Source: Pirellula sp. SH-Sr6A
Lineage (GTDB): Bacteria; Planctomycetota; Planctomycetia; Pirellulales; Pirellulaceae
Direction: 5' to 3'
Length of the DNA stretch: 64,000 nt
Assembly: GCF_001610875.1 (NCBI RefSeq)
Contig: NZ_CP011272.1
Span: 2,895,988 to 2,959,987, forward strand
In this document: piece by piece, positions 55,292 to 64,000 of the stretch
Position numbering within the stretch: position 1 is the stretch's first letter
Layout of the letters: each line of letters begins with the position of its first letter
The notes under the pieces: generated by a model
The model's database searches: none
What the model saw: only the letters and a program-made list of their open reading frames with translations
Told to the model about the DNA's origin: nothing
Position numbers and translations under genes: made by a program

Positions 55292-58081
55292 ATGTTCTTG
55301 TTCCAGCGATTGCTTTCCAAGCGAACGATTCCTCGTCCAGCTCAACCGGGTGATTCCGCCGCCTCGCCGGTGGGATTTCGCGCTTTCAAGCTGGAGATCG
55401 ATCGATGCGAACAACGCCTTGCCCTCTCTGCCATGCCCTGGATGCCAGGGGATTGGTCCTCCGACCCACTACCGGATCCCGAGTACCACGCGACCGCACC
55501 CAAGACGCTTCCTGGCCCAGCCTTGGCAGCAAATGCACCTGACGTAGAGCCGTTTTTAGCTCGGGCGCATGAGCAGACAGGTTGGACGCAAGTCGCTTCC
55601 CAATATGGACTGCAAGGGAATGGGCAGACGGTAGCCATTATTGATAGCGGTATCGCATACGACCATTACGCACTCGGACGCGGATTCGGAGGTGGAGCCC
55701 GTGTCGTCGGCGGCTGGGATTTCGCCGAGAATGATTCGAATCCCTATGATGACGCACCTGGTGGATTCCACGGAACACACGTGGCGGGGATCGTCGGAGC
55801 CAACTATGGGGTGCACCAAGGTGTCGCTCCAGGAGTCGACTTGGTTGCGCTGCGGGTATTCAACGACTTCGGTAAAGGGGAGATGGCTTGGACTGAATCC
55901 GCTCTCCGCTGGGTGCACGAAAATCGAAACGCATTCGAGAATCCGATCACCACCGTCAACTTGTCACTCGGGGCGAGTTGGAACTCGAGCACCATTCCGG
56001 CATGGGCAAGCCTGGAAGAGGAGTTGGCACAACTGCAACGCGATGGCATCGTCGTCGTGGTTTCGGCAGGAAACTCCTTCCAACAATACAAATCTCCGGG
56101 GCTCGCGTATCCAGCGGCAAGCCCATACGTATTGCCCGTAGCGAGTTTGGATGCCAATCAGCAAATCAGCGATTTCAGTCAGCGCGACAGCCGCGTGATC
56201 GCCGCACCGGGGCGTGGCATCGAGAGCTCGGTGCCCGATTACTTCTACGGAAAAGATGGTGTCGCCAACGACTGGGCCAAGGCAAGCGGAACGAGCATGG
56301 CTGCTCCCTATGTTGCGGGCGCGAGCGTATTACTGCGCGAAGCGATGGACTTGGTAGGAATCGATTCCATCACTCCTCAATCGATTTATGACACGCTCCG
56401 CAATACGGCGTCGAACGTTTTCGATTCGGTTACCAATCAGATTTACAAAGCTCTCGATCTCGATGCAGCCATCGAATCGATCCTACCTCGCGACGAAGTT
56501 GGAAATCAGTGGGAGTCCGCCAGCGCCCAATCGGTGCAAAACCGATGGACCACCGATGGCTGGATCAATACACTTTCCGATGTCGATGTGTATCGGCTTC
56601 AAAGCAGTCAGTCGGGCACATTGCAGTTTCAGTTCGATACCGAGCACTTAAGCGATCCATCTATCACCTTGCTTCGCAACGGCCAAGAGACTTCGTTGCC
56701 GATCGACGCAGGTACAGCCAGTTTCTCCGTCGTCGCTGGAGAGAGCATCGGCATTCGAATATCTGACGGAGCTTCGATCGGCCGCTACTCGTTCCACTGG
56801 GATTTCTCTCCCGCGAACGCCACCCCCTCGCTTCCATGGTTTGCGAGCGTGCAAGGGGATGCGCTGACGATTCGCGGGAACGAGAGTGCCAATGCGATCG
56901 CATTGGATCTGAGCAACGGCATCCAAGCGACTGTCGATGGCGTGTCGTACCGCTGGAGTAACGATCAAGTCCGCACGGTGGTCGTCGACGGAATGCAGAA
57001 CAATGATTCCATCCGCATTGTAGGCAGTTCGTTGGCAGACAAGGTGGAGTTGCACCCGGGATCTGCGACCTTGACGAACGAACGGCTGCACCTAGCCATT
57101 CACCAGATCGAAACCATTGAGTATGCGGGAGGAGGGGGGCCGGATCGCGCTTACCTTTACGATGCAGCGACAGACGACCGATTGGTCGTGAACCCCAATC
57201 GAGCGGAGTTGACGGGGGTTGGTTACAAATTCTCCGTCGAACAGGTCGATCGTATTTTCGTCCATGCTCTTCAAGGTGGCGATGACCAAGCCTTTGTTTA
57301 CGATTCAGTTGGCAACGACACTCTCAGCGCCCGTCCGCAATTCACAAGCATGAGTGGTACGGGGTATTTCAACTATCTGTCGGGGTTTGAACGCATATTC
57401 GCTTACTCCAATCAAGGAGGAGTTGATCGGGCGCTCCTGTACGATTCGGTGGGCAACGACTTGTTCAGCACGAGCGGTGAAGTGACTTCCATTGTTGGAA
57501 ATGGCTTCTCGACTTTTGCGAGGGGATTCGAATCGGTCGAAGGATTCTCGATGGCTGGGGGTGTCGATCGCGCGATCGTTTATGCCCCAGCAGGAGGCCG
57601 GCTAACCAGCGGTGCGGACTTCGTCGGGATGGAAGGAAATAATCGCGCTAGTGTCGCGCGAAGCTTTGACCAAATCGAAACATTTGTTGCAGGGACGCCG
57701 GTTACGGCCCCGCAGTTCTCATCGCCGTTCGTCGCGCAAGAGGTCGCGGAATGGCCGTCCGAATCCGGGGTGTTTTCCGAATCCCACATGGTAGTGGGCG
57801 GGAACTGGGCCGCGAACGGCTTGAGCTCCGCTCATCCCATGGCAGGGGGTATGGGGGATCCCATCGCGGCGGACTGGAAATTGGGAAGCCAAGCAGAACA
57901 AGACTCAGAAGAGGGCTGTGCGTGGTTTCCTGACACCTTCGTCCGCCGGCCGGCCACCTCAGAAGCCATGCTCGACGCTGTGGAGGCGTTGATCCAAGCG
58001 GGGCCAGATAGGGAGCAAAAAACGTTGGATCTATTATTTTCCGAGCTGGAGAAGGGGTTTTCCTATTCCACCCAGTCGTGA
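55292..58081 (+). CDS. Subtilisin-like serine protease with LEPR-like motif and 47-residue repeats
   Basis: A 929-residue S8 family protease. The N-terminus lacks a hydrophobic signal but has KLEIDRCEQRLALSAM (33-48), similar to the LEPR-XLL-type motif of large planctomycete proteins. The catalytic triad is visible: Asp118 in IIDSGIA, His160 in FHGTHVAG, and Ser335 in ASGTSMAAP, with the oxyanion Asn in VVVSAGNS near 264. A beta-rich region follows. Then come four units in which GG-x-D-R/Q-A recurs every 47 residues (614-760). The Gly-rich, acidic end is non-repetitive. Probably secreted or surface-bound. The TIGR03000-like gene starts about 100 bp after the stop. Confidence 0.93.
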   Translation: MFLFQRLLSKRTIPRPAQPGDSAASPVGFRAFKLEIDRCEQRLALSAMPWMPGDWSSDPLPDPEYHATAPKTLPGPALAANAPDVEPFLARAHEQTGWTQVASQYGLQGNGQTVAIIDSGIAYDHYALGRGFGGGARVVGGWDFAENDSNPYDDAPGGFHGTHVAGIVGANYGVHQGVAPGVDLVALRVFNDFGKGEMAWTESALRWVHENRNAFENPITTVNLSLGASWNSSTIPAWASLEEELAQLQRDGIVVVVSAGNSFQQYKSPGLAYPAASPYVLPVASLDANQQISDFSQRDSRVIAAPGRGIESSVPDYFYGKDGVANDWAKASGTSMAAPYVAGASVLLREAMDLVGIDSITPQSIYDTLRNTASNVFDSVTNQIYKALDLDAAIESILPRDEVGNQWESASAQSVQNRWTTDGWINTLSDVDVYRLQSSQSGTLQFQFDTEHLSDPSITLLRNGQETSLPIDAGTASFSVVAGESIGIRISDGASIGRYSFHWDFSPANATPSLPWFASVQGDALTIRGNESANAIALDLSNGIQATVDGVSYRWSNDQVRTVVVDGMQNNDSIRIVGSSLADKVELHPGSATLTNERLHLAIHQIETIEYAGGGGPDRAYLYDAATDDRLVVNPNRAELTGVGYKFSVEQVDRIFVHALQGGDDQAFVYDSVGNDTLSARPQFTSMSGTGYFNYLSGFERIFAYSNQGGVDRALLYDSVGNDLFSTSGEVTSIVGNGFSTFARGFESVEGFSMAGGVDRAIVYAPAGGRLTSGADFVGMEGNNRASVARSFDQIETFVAGTPVTAPQFSSPFVAQEVAEWPSESGVFSESHMVVGGNWAANGLSSAHPMAGGMGDPIAADWKLGSQAEQDSEEGCAWFPDTFVRRPATSEAMLDAVEALIQAGPDREQKTLDLLFSELEKGFSYSTQS
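57125..57700 (+). repeat. Four 47-residue repeats in the protease C-terminal half
   Basis: The Asp of a GG-x-D-R/Q-A-x-x-Y-D core is encoded at 57143, 57284, 57425 and 57566, exactly 141 bp apart. Each unit continues with S-V-G-N-D or a variant, then about 20 residues including G-x-G-Y/F, then an F-E/D-x-I-like helix or strand. The fixed period suggests a solenoid or propeller of equal blades. Confidence 0.8.
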
Positions 58082-58182
58082 AAATCTACCTAGACTTCTT
58101 GAACTACCAATCGATCGGGGTATTCTCAGAGACGATCGGTTGCGGGAGTTCGCACTGTTTGAAAGGAACTTGGAGGAGCGTC

Positions 58183-59451
58183 ATGAGAAATAGTTTGGTT
58201 CGTTGGTTATCAGCCTCGGCGGTGCTTGCAGTTGTTGCGGCCTTCGCCCCGGCGCTGCAGGCCGGATTCGGCTCCAGCGGCGGTAGCAGCGGAGGATCAT
58301 CCGGCGGATATGCCGGCTGGTCTTATGGCTCGAGCGGCGGGTATGGTTCAAGCGGTGGTTATGGCTCCAGCGGTACCTATTCGGCAGGATATGGCTCCAG
58401 CGGCTATTACGCGTATGGAGGTGGATCGTCCGGTGGAACGGCTCAGCACGTCGGTCCACTTCGACGCCTTCACAATCACATCCACGACCACTTCGCTGCC
58501 AAGCAAGCGCGTCGAGCCGCCTACTATGGCAGTTCGGGGGGCAGTTCGGGTGGCAGTTCCGGCGGGATTCCTTACGCAGCCAGCTACGGCTCTTCGGGTG
58601 GCGGATCCTCGGGTGGTTCCTATTCCCCGATCTATCACTATGGACATGGCTCGTCGGGCGGATCCTCTGGTGGTTCTTCTGGTGGACGCGTATCGTCCTA
58701 TGGAAGCTCAGGCTCCGTGCAATACGGGACCTACGAAGTCTCCCCGACCTACGAAGGGACAGTGATCGAGAGCGCTCCGTCGACGGTCGTACCACCTGCT
58801 CAACCAGCTCCTGCGACCCCCGGATTGCCCGGCGCTCCAGGATCCTCTGCGAAGCCAGATGGAGAAGGTGCGAAGCCCGCCGCATCCCTCGGAACTTACT
58901 CGTCCAACAAATTAGCGTCGATCATTCGCTCCGCTCGCATCGACGAAATCCACTTGGTCGTCAATATGCCTGAGAATGCCAAGCTTTTGGTGAACGGCAA
59001 TGAAACGACCTCGACCGGTAGCTCGCGTCATTTCGTGAGTCGAGATCTCCGTCCTGAAGAATCCTACCGATTCGAATTGAAGGCGTTGTTCACCGACGAG
59101 GCAGGGAACGAAGTTCGCAAAACCAAGACACTGGTCCTGTCCGCAGGATCGGCCGACGAAGTCACCTTCGACTTGGACGAAGCCAAGCAAACTGTCGAAA
59201 CCGTTCTCACGTTGAATGTTCCGACTGGCGCCAAAGTGGTTCTCGCTGAAAACGAGACCAAGACCGAAGGTTCGTCACGAATCTACCGAACCAAGCACCT
59301 TCGCGAAGGGGAAGCATGGGATGATTATCGCATCGAAGTCACCTACCAAGGAGAGACCAAAGAGCGAGTCATTCGATTGATCGGCGGTGACCAAGTCGAA
59401 CTCACCTTCCAATTCGACGACTCCAACTCGGATCGATTGGCAGCCAAGTAA
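58183..59451 (+). CDS. Gly/Ser-rich exported protein with two TIGR03000-like domains
   Basis: A 422-residue protein with a signal peptide (VRWLSASAVLAVVAAFAPALQA, 6-27). Residues 28 to about 210 are a Gly/Ser/Tyr-rich region built on GSSGG and YGSSGGYGSSG. A Pro/Ala linker follows (TVVPPAQPAPATPG). Two copies of a beta-sandwich-like module lie at about 256-330 (VNMPENAKLLVNGNETTSTG) and 341-416 (LNVPTGAKVVLAENETKTEG). These match TIGR03000, a planctomycete-specific domain whose core is P-x-A-K-V-x-V-N-G, T-G-x-R and R-x-x-x-P/L. A GTG at 58078 would extend the frame, but GGAGGAG at 58172-58178 fits the ATG at 58183. Probably a cell-wall or surface structure component. Confidence 0.9.
   Translation: MRNSLVRWLSASAVLAVVAAFAPALQAGFGSSGGSSGGSSGGYAGWSYGSSGGYGSSGGYGSSGTYSAGYGSSGYYAYGGGSSGGTAQHVGPLRRLHNHIHDHFAAKQARRAAYYGSSGGSSGGSSGGIPYAASYGSSGGGSSGGSYSPIYHYGHGSSGGSSGGSSGGRVSSYGSSGSVQYGTYEVSPTYEGTVIESAPSTVVPPAQPAPATPGLPGAPGSSAKPDGEGAKPAASLGTYSSNKLASIIRSARIDEIHLVVNMPENAKLLVNGNETTSTGSSRHFVSRDLRPEESYRFELKALFTDEAGNEVRKTKTLVLSAGSADEVTFDLDEAKQTVETVLTLNVPTGAKVVLAENETKTEGSSRIYRTKHLREGEAWDDYRIEVTYQGETKERVIRLIGGDQVELTFQFDDSNSDRLAAK
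58264..58722 (+). repeat. GSSGG-type low-complexity region
   Basis: Near-continuous codons for Gly and Ser with scattered Tyr, Pro, His and Ala give a degenerate repeat of GSSGG, YGSSGG and GGSSGGSSGG. The DNA pattern is imperfect (synonymous codons vary), so it is a protein repeat, not a simple satellite. Confidence 0.8.
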
Positions 59452-59518
59452 GCAATCCTCGAAGGCGCAATCGAGACGGGAGCGAACAACTTCCTCGCTC
59501 GATGCGGATAATCAACAC

Positions 59519-59552
59519 GAGCCCACGGAAAACCCGTGGGCTCTTTTTTTTC
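59519..59552 (+). terminator. Rho-independent terminator after the TIGR03000-like gene
   Basis: A ten-base-pair stem, GAGCCCACGG paired with CCGTGGGCTC, closes a five-base loop and is followed by nine T. It sits 68 bp after the stop codon and is a textbook terminator. It also shows that a frame reading from 59536 into the next gene cannot start there. Confidence 0.9.
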
Positions 59553-59616
59553 CCATTGTTTGCAAAATAAGAATCGATCCTCCACAATACGTGAGGTTTC
59601 TCTCGCGTGCGTTTCG

Positions 59617-61392
59617 ATGCTCGCCGTCGGCGAGCCTATCGCGAGAGCTTCTTTCGCCCAATGGTTTTATGTCATGCCCGATACATCTTTTGCTCGCTCC
59701 AGCGACGACGTTCGATCGCTGGACAGGAATGCTTTCGTCGTAATTCTTGATGAGAAGACCGCGAAATGGATTCCCACTTGTTCGGAAGCCAACCTCTTCG
59801 CCTTGATCGCCTGCGCGGAAGCGGATGCGAAAAACTGGGAAGACTGCGAAGTGATTTGGCCGCATTGTCGCACCAGCGAGGATGCGGTATCTCAGATCAA
59901 TGATCTGCCGTGGACCACTCTTTCTCTTGAAGAGGTTATCCAATCCCTTCGCGATCGCACCCATTGGATCGCGGTCGATTTGCAGAAATGCAAAGTCGTT
60001 AGCGGACCGAGTTCCCCTTACTTATACCGAAACGGAGAAGGCGGAAAGAATGTCCCACAAGAGTCGATCTATTTGAACGTCGCGCCCTGGTGGGTCCTGC
60101 AACGAGATGTTGCACCGAACCAAATCCTTGACTGCCGAACAGAGCCTCCCACTCGGGTCCTACCCCATCGTACGGGACTTTGGGGCGACGAGTGCATCCG
60201 CTTCTTCGCTTCTGAAATGGCGAGGTTGGTCCGCGAAGGAATCGAGTGGACGAAGACAACCAAAAAAGGGATGCGTGTGGGCAAGCCAGAACTGACGGTG
60301 GAAATCCATCGAAAGTGGCTCATGACACCTTGCCCCGCGTTCGATGACCGAACGCCTCGCGAAGACTTGCACATTGCCAAAAATTGGATTTCCGATCTGT
60401 CGACCAACCAGCGGTACCGCATGGAACACGGACTCCGTCCTATTCCCCTCCCACGGGAATTCTCCGGTTACGAAACGGCACCGATGGGATCGCATGAAGT
60501 CATCCTCTATTTCGAAGCGTGCCGCACGCTGCTTGCATCGGGATGGTTTTGGTTGATCCAAAATCCACAATACCAATCGGCCGCCGACCTGGAGCAACGT
60601 CTCAAGGAAACGATGAAAGAGGTGCTGCTAACCTGGGTAAACACCGCGCAAGAGGACGGGCTTACTCCGGCCGAAATCATCCAAATCGAGCGCGAACGCA
60701 TGCCATTGATAGCGGCCGAAGATCAACATGGGGAGTCCTGCGATTGTCCGATTTGCGATGCCATCGCGTCCGGCAAATTCGGTCCCAGTTTCCTATTCTT
60801 CGACGGCCATCATCTGGAACTCGAAGATGACTTCGCATTCTCCCTGAGCAGCACGCTCGAAGAGTGGGAGCACAACGGTGGATGTATGGGAGGAGAGATC
60901 CTCGGCATGGACGACGAGGATGACCTGGACGACGAGGACGACGAGGACGACCTGGACGGCGAGGATGACCTGGACGGAGACGGGGAAGATTACTTCGAAG
61001 ATTTCGACGAGGAGGACGTTGAAGAGGATGCTGACGAATTGACATCGGTGTGGCAGAACTCTTCGTTTTCCATGAATCCCGTTTCAGGGGATGCTGCAAA
61101 ACTGCTAACCATGGCCTTTCAAGTTGCCGAGTTGGGATCGGAGATCCAAACTTACAGCTCGTTCGATCAAACTCGGCTCGAGGTCATCAAGCAGTTGAAT
61201 ACAGCGCACCGCGACTACCAGTTCGCAATGCAATCGGAGAATGAGTCGCGGGATCGCAAGGCAATCCTGGCGAGCCGATTCAAAGCCATGCTGGAGACGA
61301 TCGCAACCGACTATCCAAAGCTTGTTTCCCGCGCTGCCGATTTGCAAAGCCAAGTCGATGACCACATGCGATCGTTGCAGACACGATCGTAA
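59617..61392 (+). CDS. Acidic protein of unknown function
   Basis: A 591-residue frame that I do not recognise. The first 340 residues look globular and soluble, with W-rich stretches (VAPWWVLQRDVAP). About 390 holds GESCDCPICDAIASG, a C-x-C-x2-C cluster that may bind metal. A very acidic stretch (about 430-475) is almost only Asp and Glu, and the last 100 residues are helical with heptad-like Leu/Gln spacing. The start is uncertain: the frame opens at a GTG (59536) inside the terminator. The ATG at 59617 or 59674 is possible, with no good ribosome binding site at either. No signal peptide, so probably cytoplasmic. A terminator lies just downstream. Confidence 0.8.
   Translation: MLAVGEPIARASFAQWFYVMPDTSFARSSDDVRSLDRNAFVVILDEKTAKWIPTCSEANLFALIACAEADAKNWEDCEVIWPHCRTSEDAVSQINDLPWTTLSLEEVIQSLRDRTHWIAVDLQKCKVVSGPSSPYLYRNGEGGKNVPQESIYLNVAPWWVLQRDVAPNQILDCRTEPPTRVLPHRTGLWGDECIRFFASEMARLVREGIEWTKTTKKGMRVGKPELTVEIHRKWLMTPCPAFDDRTPREDLHIAKNWISDLSTNQRYRMEHGLRPIPLPREFSGYETAPMGSHEVILYFEACRTLLASGWFWLIQNPQYQSAADLEQRLKETMKEVLLTWVNTAQEDGLTPAEIIQIERERMPLIAAEDQHGESCDCPICDAIASGKFGPSFLFFDGHHLELEDDFAFSLSSTLEEWEHNGGCMGGEILGMDDEDDLDDEDDEDDLDGEDDLDGDGEDYFEDFDEEDVEEDADELTSVWQNSSFSMNPVSGDAAKLLTMAFQVAELGSEIQTYSSFDQTRLEVIKQLNTAHRDYQFAMQSENESRDRKAILASRFKAMLETIATDYPKLVSRAADLQSQVDDHMRSLQTRS
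60900..61040 (+). repeat. Asp/Glu-rich tract
   Basis: About 45 codons that are mostly GAC, GAG and GAT, with short exact repeats of the type GACGAGGACGA and GACCTGGAC. It encodes a stretch with a very high negative charge that could bind cations or basic partners. Slippage may make its length unstable. Confidence 0.75.
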
Positions 61393-61446
61393 CCAGAGGA
61401 GGACTGGCTCCCAGTCCCTCCGAGCCAGTGCTTGTTCAGCCATGGG

Positions 61447-61477
61447 AAGAGGGGAGATTTGCTCTCCCCTCTTTTTT
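61447..61477 (+). terminator. Rho-independent terminator of the acidic protein gene
   Basis: AAGAGGGGAGA (61447-61457) pairs with TCTCCCCTCTT (61463-61473) across a five-base loop, followed by T-run to 61477. It follows the acidic-protein stop by about 55 bp and precedes the convergent phosphodiesterase stop. On the other strand no T-run follows, so it acts mainly on plus-strand transcripts. Confidence 0.85.
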
Positions 61478-61480
61478 CAT

Positions 61481-62899
61481 CTACTTCAAAGCTGCTTGAA
61501 TCGCTTTTCCGTCCCATTCCGCAGGGGGCAGTCCGAGCAATTGTGCGATAGTTGGAGCGATCGAGGTGTTTTCGATTCCCGATACCACTTCGCCGGCTTT
61601 GATGTCGCGTCCCCAGAGAACACAGGTAGCGTTCATCCGCGGATGCGTGGAAAGAAAACCGTGAGATCCGAGTGACGTACCGACTTTGGTATTAGGCTCC
61701 ACAAACTCAGAGCCTTCCACGGACGCCGATACCGAGTATCCTTCCTTCGCTGCGATCACGGCGTCGGGTGCTTGCTCGACCTCGCGGGGCAGTGGCAATC
61801 CAAATTCAGCGAATTGCTCGGGAAACAGGATACGGTCGACACCTTCTTTCCTTTCAAATGCCTTTTCGATCGAGCCACGCAGTTCTTTGGCTTCCAAAGG
61901 ATTCGTGCAATAGACGAGTCCGATCCCACCCTCGGGGACCACATGCACTCGAGCATCGACGATACGTTTCCCTTCGGTGTGAAGCAAGCCAGCATCGCGA
62001 AGCACGATGTTGGGTTTGATGGCGTTGGGGGTCGTCATGAACCCGTGATCCGACACAACGATGAAGGTGGTGTTGGAAAGAATTCCTGCCTCGCGCGTCG
62101 CGTCGATGATTTTCGCTAAGCAGAGATCGATATAAGAATTCGCAGTGTAGCCAGCAGGGGTTTGAGACCCAAAAGCGTGGTGGGTGCTATCCACATTGAG
62201 CAAGTGAACCAAGAGCAAATGGGGCTTTCGCGTTTTGATCAAATGGCAAGCCGTTTCGGTCCAAGCCCAGTCTTTACCGACCGAGCTTGGTACAGCAAAC
62301 ACGTGCTTGTCTTCTTTCTTGGTAAGCACCCCTAAACCGGTGAGTTCGTTCAGCAATCGGGGAGTGGTGTATCGAAGGGCATCAGGCACATCTGGGATAC
62401 TATCGTCGAAGGACGAACAGTTTCGAGTACACGGCCAATTGACTTCCGCGGTGCGGAGTCCCATTTCGCGCATCGTATCGATGATGGATTTGGCTCGGAC
62501 GAGATCCGCGTGGTCGCGAGCGGGATCGATTCGAACCGGAACCCCTGGTCCGCTTCGTACCAAAACGCCATTGGCGAGGACGCCATGTTTGTCCGGGCGA
62601 ACGCCGGTGATCAAGGTCGTGTGATTCGGCCAAGTGACAGAGGGGTTCGAAACCTTCATCCCACCTTGAACAACAGCCCCTTCCTTCGCAAGCTTTCGCA
62701 GCGTTGGAAGCGAAGCGTTGGGGTCGTCGAGCAAATAGGCCGCGAGACCATCGAGAGAAACGAGAATCACATGTCGGTCCAGCTCTTTGTTCTGCGCCTT
62801 GAGTGGCGAGGGAAAGAGGACAAGCGTGAAGGCGAGGACAAGAGCGATTGTATGAGAACGCGTCCATCGGGATGCGGTTCCGTATATCATTCGACGCAT
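61481..62899 (-). CDS. Exported phosphodiesterase/nucleotide pyrophosphatase-like enzyme
   Basis: A 472-residue member of the type I phosphodiesterase / nucleotide pyrophosphatase (NPP) group of the alkaline phosphatase fold. The signal peptide is ALVLAFTLVLFPSPLKA (about 19-35). Metal site one opens VILVSLDGL, and the nucleophile Thr lies in SVTWPNHTTLITG. VDSTHHAFG, VVSDHGF and SHGFL supply further metal ligands. The substrate may be nucleotides, phospholipids or other diesters. The frame extends to 63034, but the ATG at 62899 has AGGA five to six bases upstream and sits just before the leader. It converges on the acidic protein gene. Confidence 0.93.
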   Translation of the reverse strand: MRRMIYGTASRWTRSHTIALVLAFTLVLFPSPLKAQNKELDRHVILVSLDGLAAYLLDDPNASLPTLRKLAKEGAVVQGGMKVSNPSVTWPNHTTLITGVRPDKHGVLANGVLVRSGPGVPVRIDPARDHADLVRAKSIIDTMREMGLRTAEVNWPCTRNCSSFDDSIPDVPDALRYTTPRLLNELTGLGVLTKKEDKHVFAVPSSVGKDWAWTETACHLIKTRKPHLLLVHLLNVDSTHHAFGSQTPAGYTANSYIDLCLAKIIDATREAGILSNTTFIVVSDHGFMTTPNAIKPNIVLRDAGLLHTEGKRIVDARVHVVPEGGIGLVYCTNPLEAKELRGSIEKAFERKEGVDRILFPEQFAEFGLPLPREVEQAPDAVIAAKEGYSVSASVEGSEFVEPNTKVGTSLGSHGFLSTHPRMNATCVLWGRDIKAGEVVSGIENTSIAPTIAQLLGLPPAEWDGKAIQAALK

Positions 62900-63135
62900 A
62901 GAATTCCTGGGTGGGGCTGGGTGGAGGGAAGTGACCGGGCCGGTGACTCGATTCGTGTTTATCATCGTCGCAGCCGTTCCCAGTTGCAACCTTGGCTCCA
63001 GTAAAGGTTGGATGAATCCTTTGGGAAGATCCATGCGATCTCTGGACGCATGAGCAGTCCACCTATTGCAGCTTCTCTTCCTTCGCCCTCCCTAGCGTGG
63101 TTCGATTTCGTGCTCGTCGCGTGGGCGAGTGTCTC

Positions 63136-64000
63136 TCAATCTCGCGAAGGTAAAGGTACGACAATTATGTCTTGTATAGCTTCTTCATCTTCGAGAGCTT
63201 CATCGATGACCGCGGGCTCGATAACCCTCTTGTCTTGCCAGCCGCCATGCAGATAGCGTGCAGTGAAGATGCAGGCCAACAAGATCACCCAGAACGTGAT
63301 GACGCTCCACCAGTAGTACAGACCATTCCAGCCCGTGAGGTAGCTCACAGCTAGCCCACCGAGCACGGTCGTTCCACCCGCGAGAATATGTCCAAAGAGT
63401 ACAAAAAAAGTATCGCCCGCACCCTTGAGCGCTCCTACGTAGACAGTCTGGAATGCATCGAACACACAATAACCCGCGATGAAGTACAGAAGGGGGCGCA
63501 GTGTGGGTCTCATCGCATCGAATCGGGCGGGATCGATATCCAGCGAGTAAACGGTCATCGCCGCATCGGGGAAGCCTCCATAGAGGACGACAAAAATAGA
63601 ACTGTACGCCAGCCCGATGACCAGACCACTGAAGACCATCCTACGAGCGATGTCCCTCCGCTCGTGAACTAGGTACTTCCCAACCAAAACCCCAACCGCA
63701 ATACCGAGTCCCACCAAGGGTATGAACGCGAGCAGGTTCACACCGAGCGCGAGGGTCGTCGCTGCTGCGGGGTGCTCCCCCAATCCGCCGACAATCATCA
63801 TGATGATGGTAAAGCTCCATGCTTCCGCGAGCACCGATACCCCCGCAGGCCAACCGTAGTGAACCAATCGCATCATCAATGGCAACTCCCAACGGAGCGC
63901 GGGGCTTCGCATGCCAGGAGGGACATGCGAGAGATCGCAGACCAGTTTGCCCGTCTCGGTGGATCGGGTTCGTACGAACCCGGCGCGAAGATCGGGTAGC
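63136..64000 (-). CDS. MATE family efflux transporter, C-terminal part (cut by window edge)
   Basis: The frame is open to the right edge. At least 288 residues are visible, including 32 upstream of the ATG at 63912, so that ATG is internal and not the start. MRLVHYGWPAGVSVLAEAWSF and ALGVNLLAFIPLVGLGIAV fit the start of the second half of a MATE transporter, which normally has 12 helices. Six or so hydrophobic helices can be picked out here, and an acidic tail (EALEDEEAIQDI) ends the protein. MATE proteins export drugs or metabolites using H+ or Na+ gradients. The substrate is unknown. Confidence 0.88.
   Translation of the reverse strand, partial: LPDLRAGFVRTRSTETGKLVCDLSHVPPGMRSPALRWELPLMMRLVHYGWPAGVSVLAEAWSFTIIMMIVGGLGEHPAAATTLALGVNLLAFIPLVGLGIAVGVLVGKYLVHERRDIARRMVFSGLVIGLAYSSIFVVLYGGFPDAAMTVYSLDIDPARFDAMRPTLRPLLYFIAGYCVFDAFQTVYVGALKGAGDTFFVLFGHILAGGTTVLGGLAVSYLTGWNGLYYWWSVITFWVILLACIFTARYLHGGWQDKRVIEPAVIDEALEDEEAIQDIIVVPLPSRD

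Noticed and set aside
58264-58722. Repetitive DNA that could look like a CRISPR or satellite
   Set aside because: The repeats are coding Gly/Ser units with varied synonymous codons and no regular spacers.
59536-59616. GTG start for the acidic protein within the terminator stem
   Set aside because: The first codons would overlap a strong terminator of the upstream gene. A downstream ATG is more likely.

Overview
The window reads as a piece of a planctomycete chromosome, most like the Pirellulaceae (Rhodopirellula and relatives). This is inferred from content, not from a marker gene. The clues are four formylglycine-type sulfatases, a PSCyt1/DUF1549/DUF1553 gene beside a DUF1501 gene, a TIGR03000-like repeat protein, two large exported proteins with an N-terminal LEPR-XLL-like motif, and two genes of the methanofuran/tetrahydromethanopterin (H4MPT) C1 pathway. 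No tRNA, rRNA, CRISPR array, insertion sequence or prophage was recognised.

Layout. 1-7.9 kb, minus strand: a lipase-like protein cut by the left edge, citrate synthase (gltA), the ribosome-assembly GTPase RsgA, FtsH, methenyl-H4MPT cyclohydrolase (mch) and a sulfatase. 8.0-14.4 kb, plus strand: an aldehyde dehydrogenase with an altered cofactor loop, then the PSCyt1-DUF1501 pair. 14.4-31.2 kb, minus strand: a flavin-reductase-like protein, a COG0523 GTPase, a 1345-residue TPM-like membrane protein, a 1008-residue exported protein of unknown function, three tandem sulfatases, an exported protein with one CX4CH motif, and ffh. 31.5-46.6 kb, plus strand: one 15-kb gene for a modular surface or secreted protein of about 5014 residues. 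46.6-54.9 kb: Nif3-like protein and fmt (minus), an M13 peptidase and bioD (plus), RNase D (minus), mfnB and a small ORF (plus), a four-helix membrane protein and a SAM-binding-like protein (minus). 55.3-61.4 kb, plus strand: a subtilisin-like protease with an exact 47-residue repeat, a Gly/Ser-rich TIGR03000-like protein, and an acidic protein of unknown function. 61.5-64 kb, minus strand: an exported phosphodiesterase/alkaline-phosphatase-fold enzyme and a MATE transporter cut by the right edge.

How the genes work together. Housekeeping genes (gltA, rsgA, ftsH, ffh, fmt, rnd, bioD) are interspersed with genes for polymer breakdown and the cell surface. The block from 28.2 to 20.5 kb looks like one transcription unit: a four-base overlap, a 59-bp gap and a 6-bp gap link three sulfatases to the 1008-residue protein. 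Mch and MfnB lie about 47 kb apart and suggest the cell carries an H4MPT-linked formaldehyde oxidation route. The best candidates for undescribed biology are repeat modules in the giant protein and the protease, and the shared LEPR-like export motif on proteins that lack a normal signal peptide.
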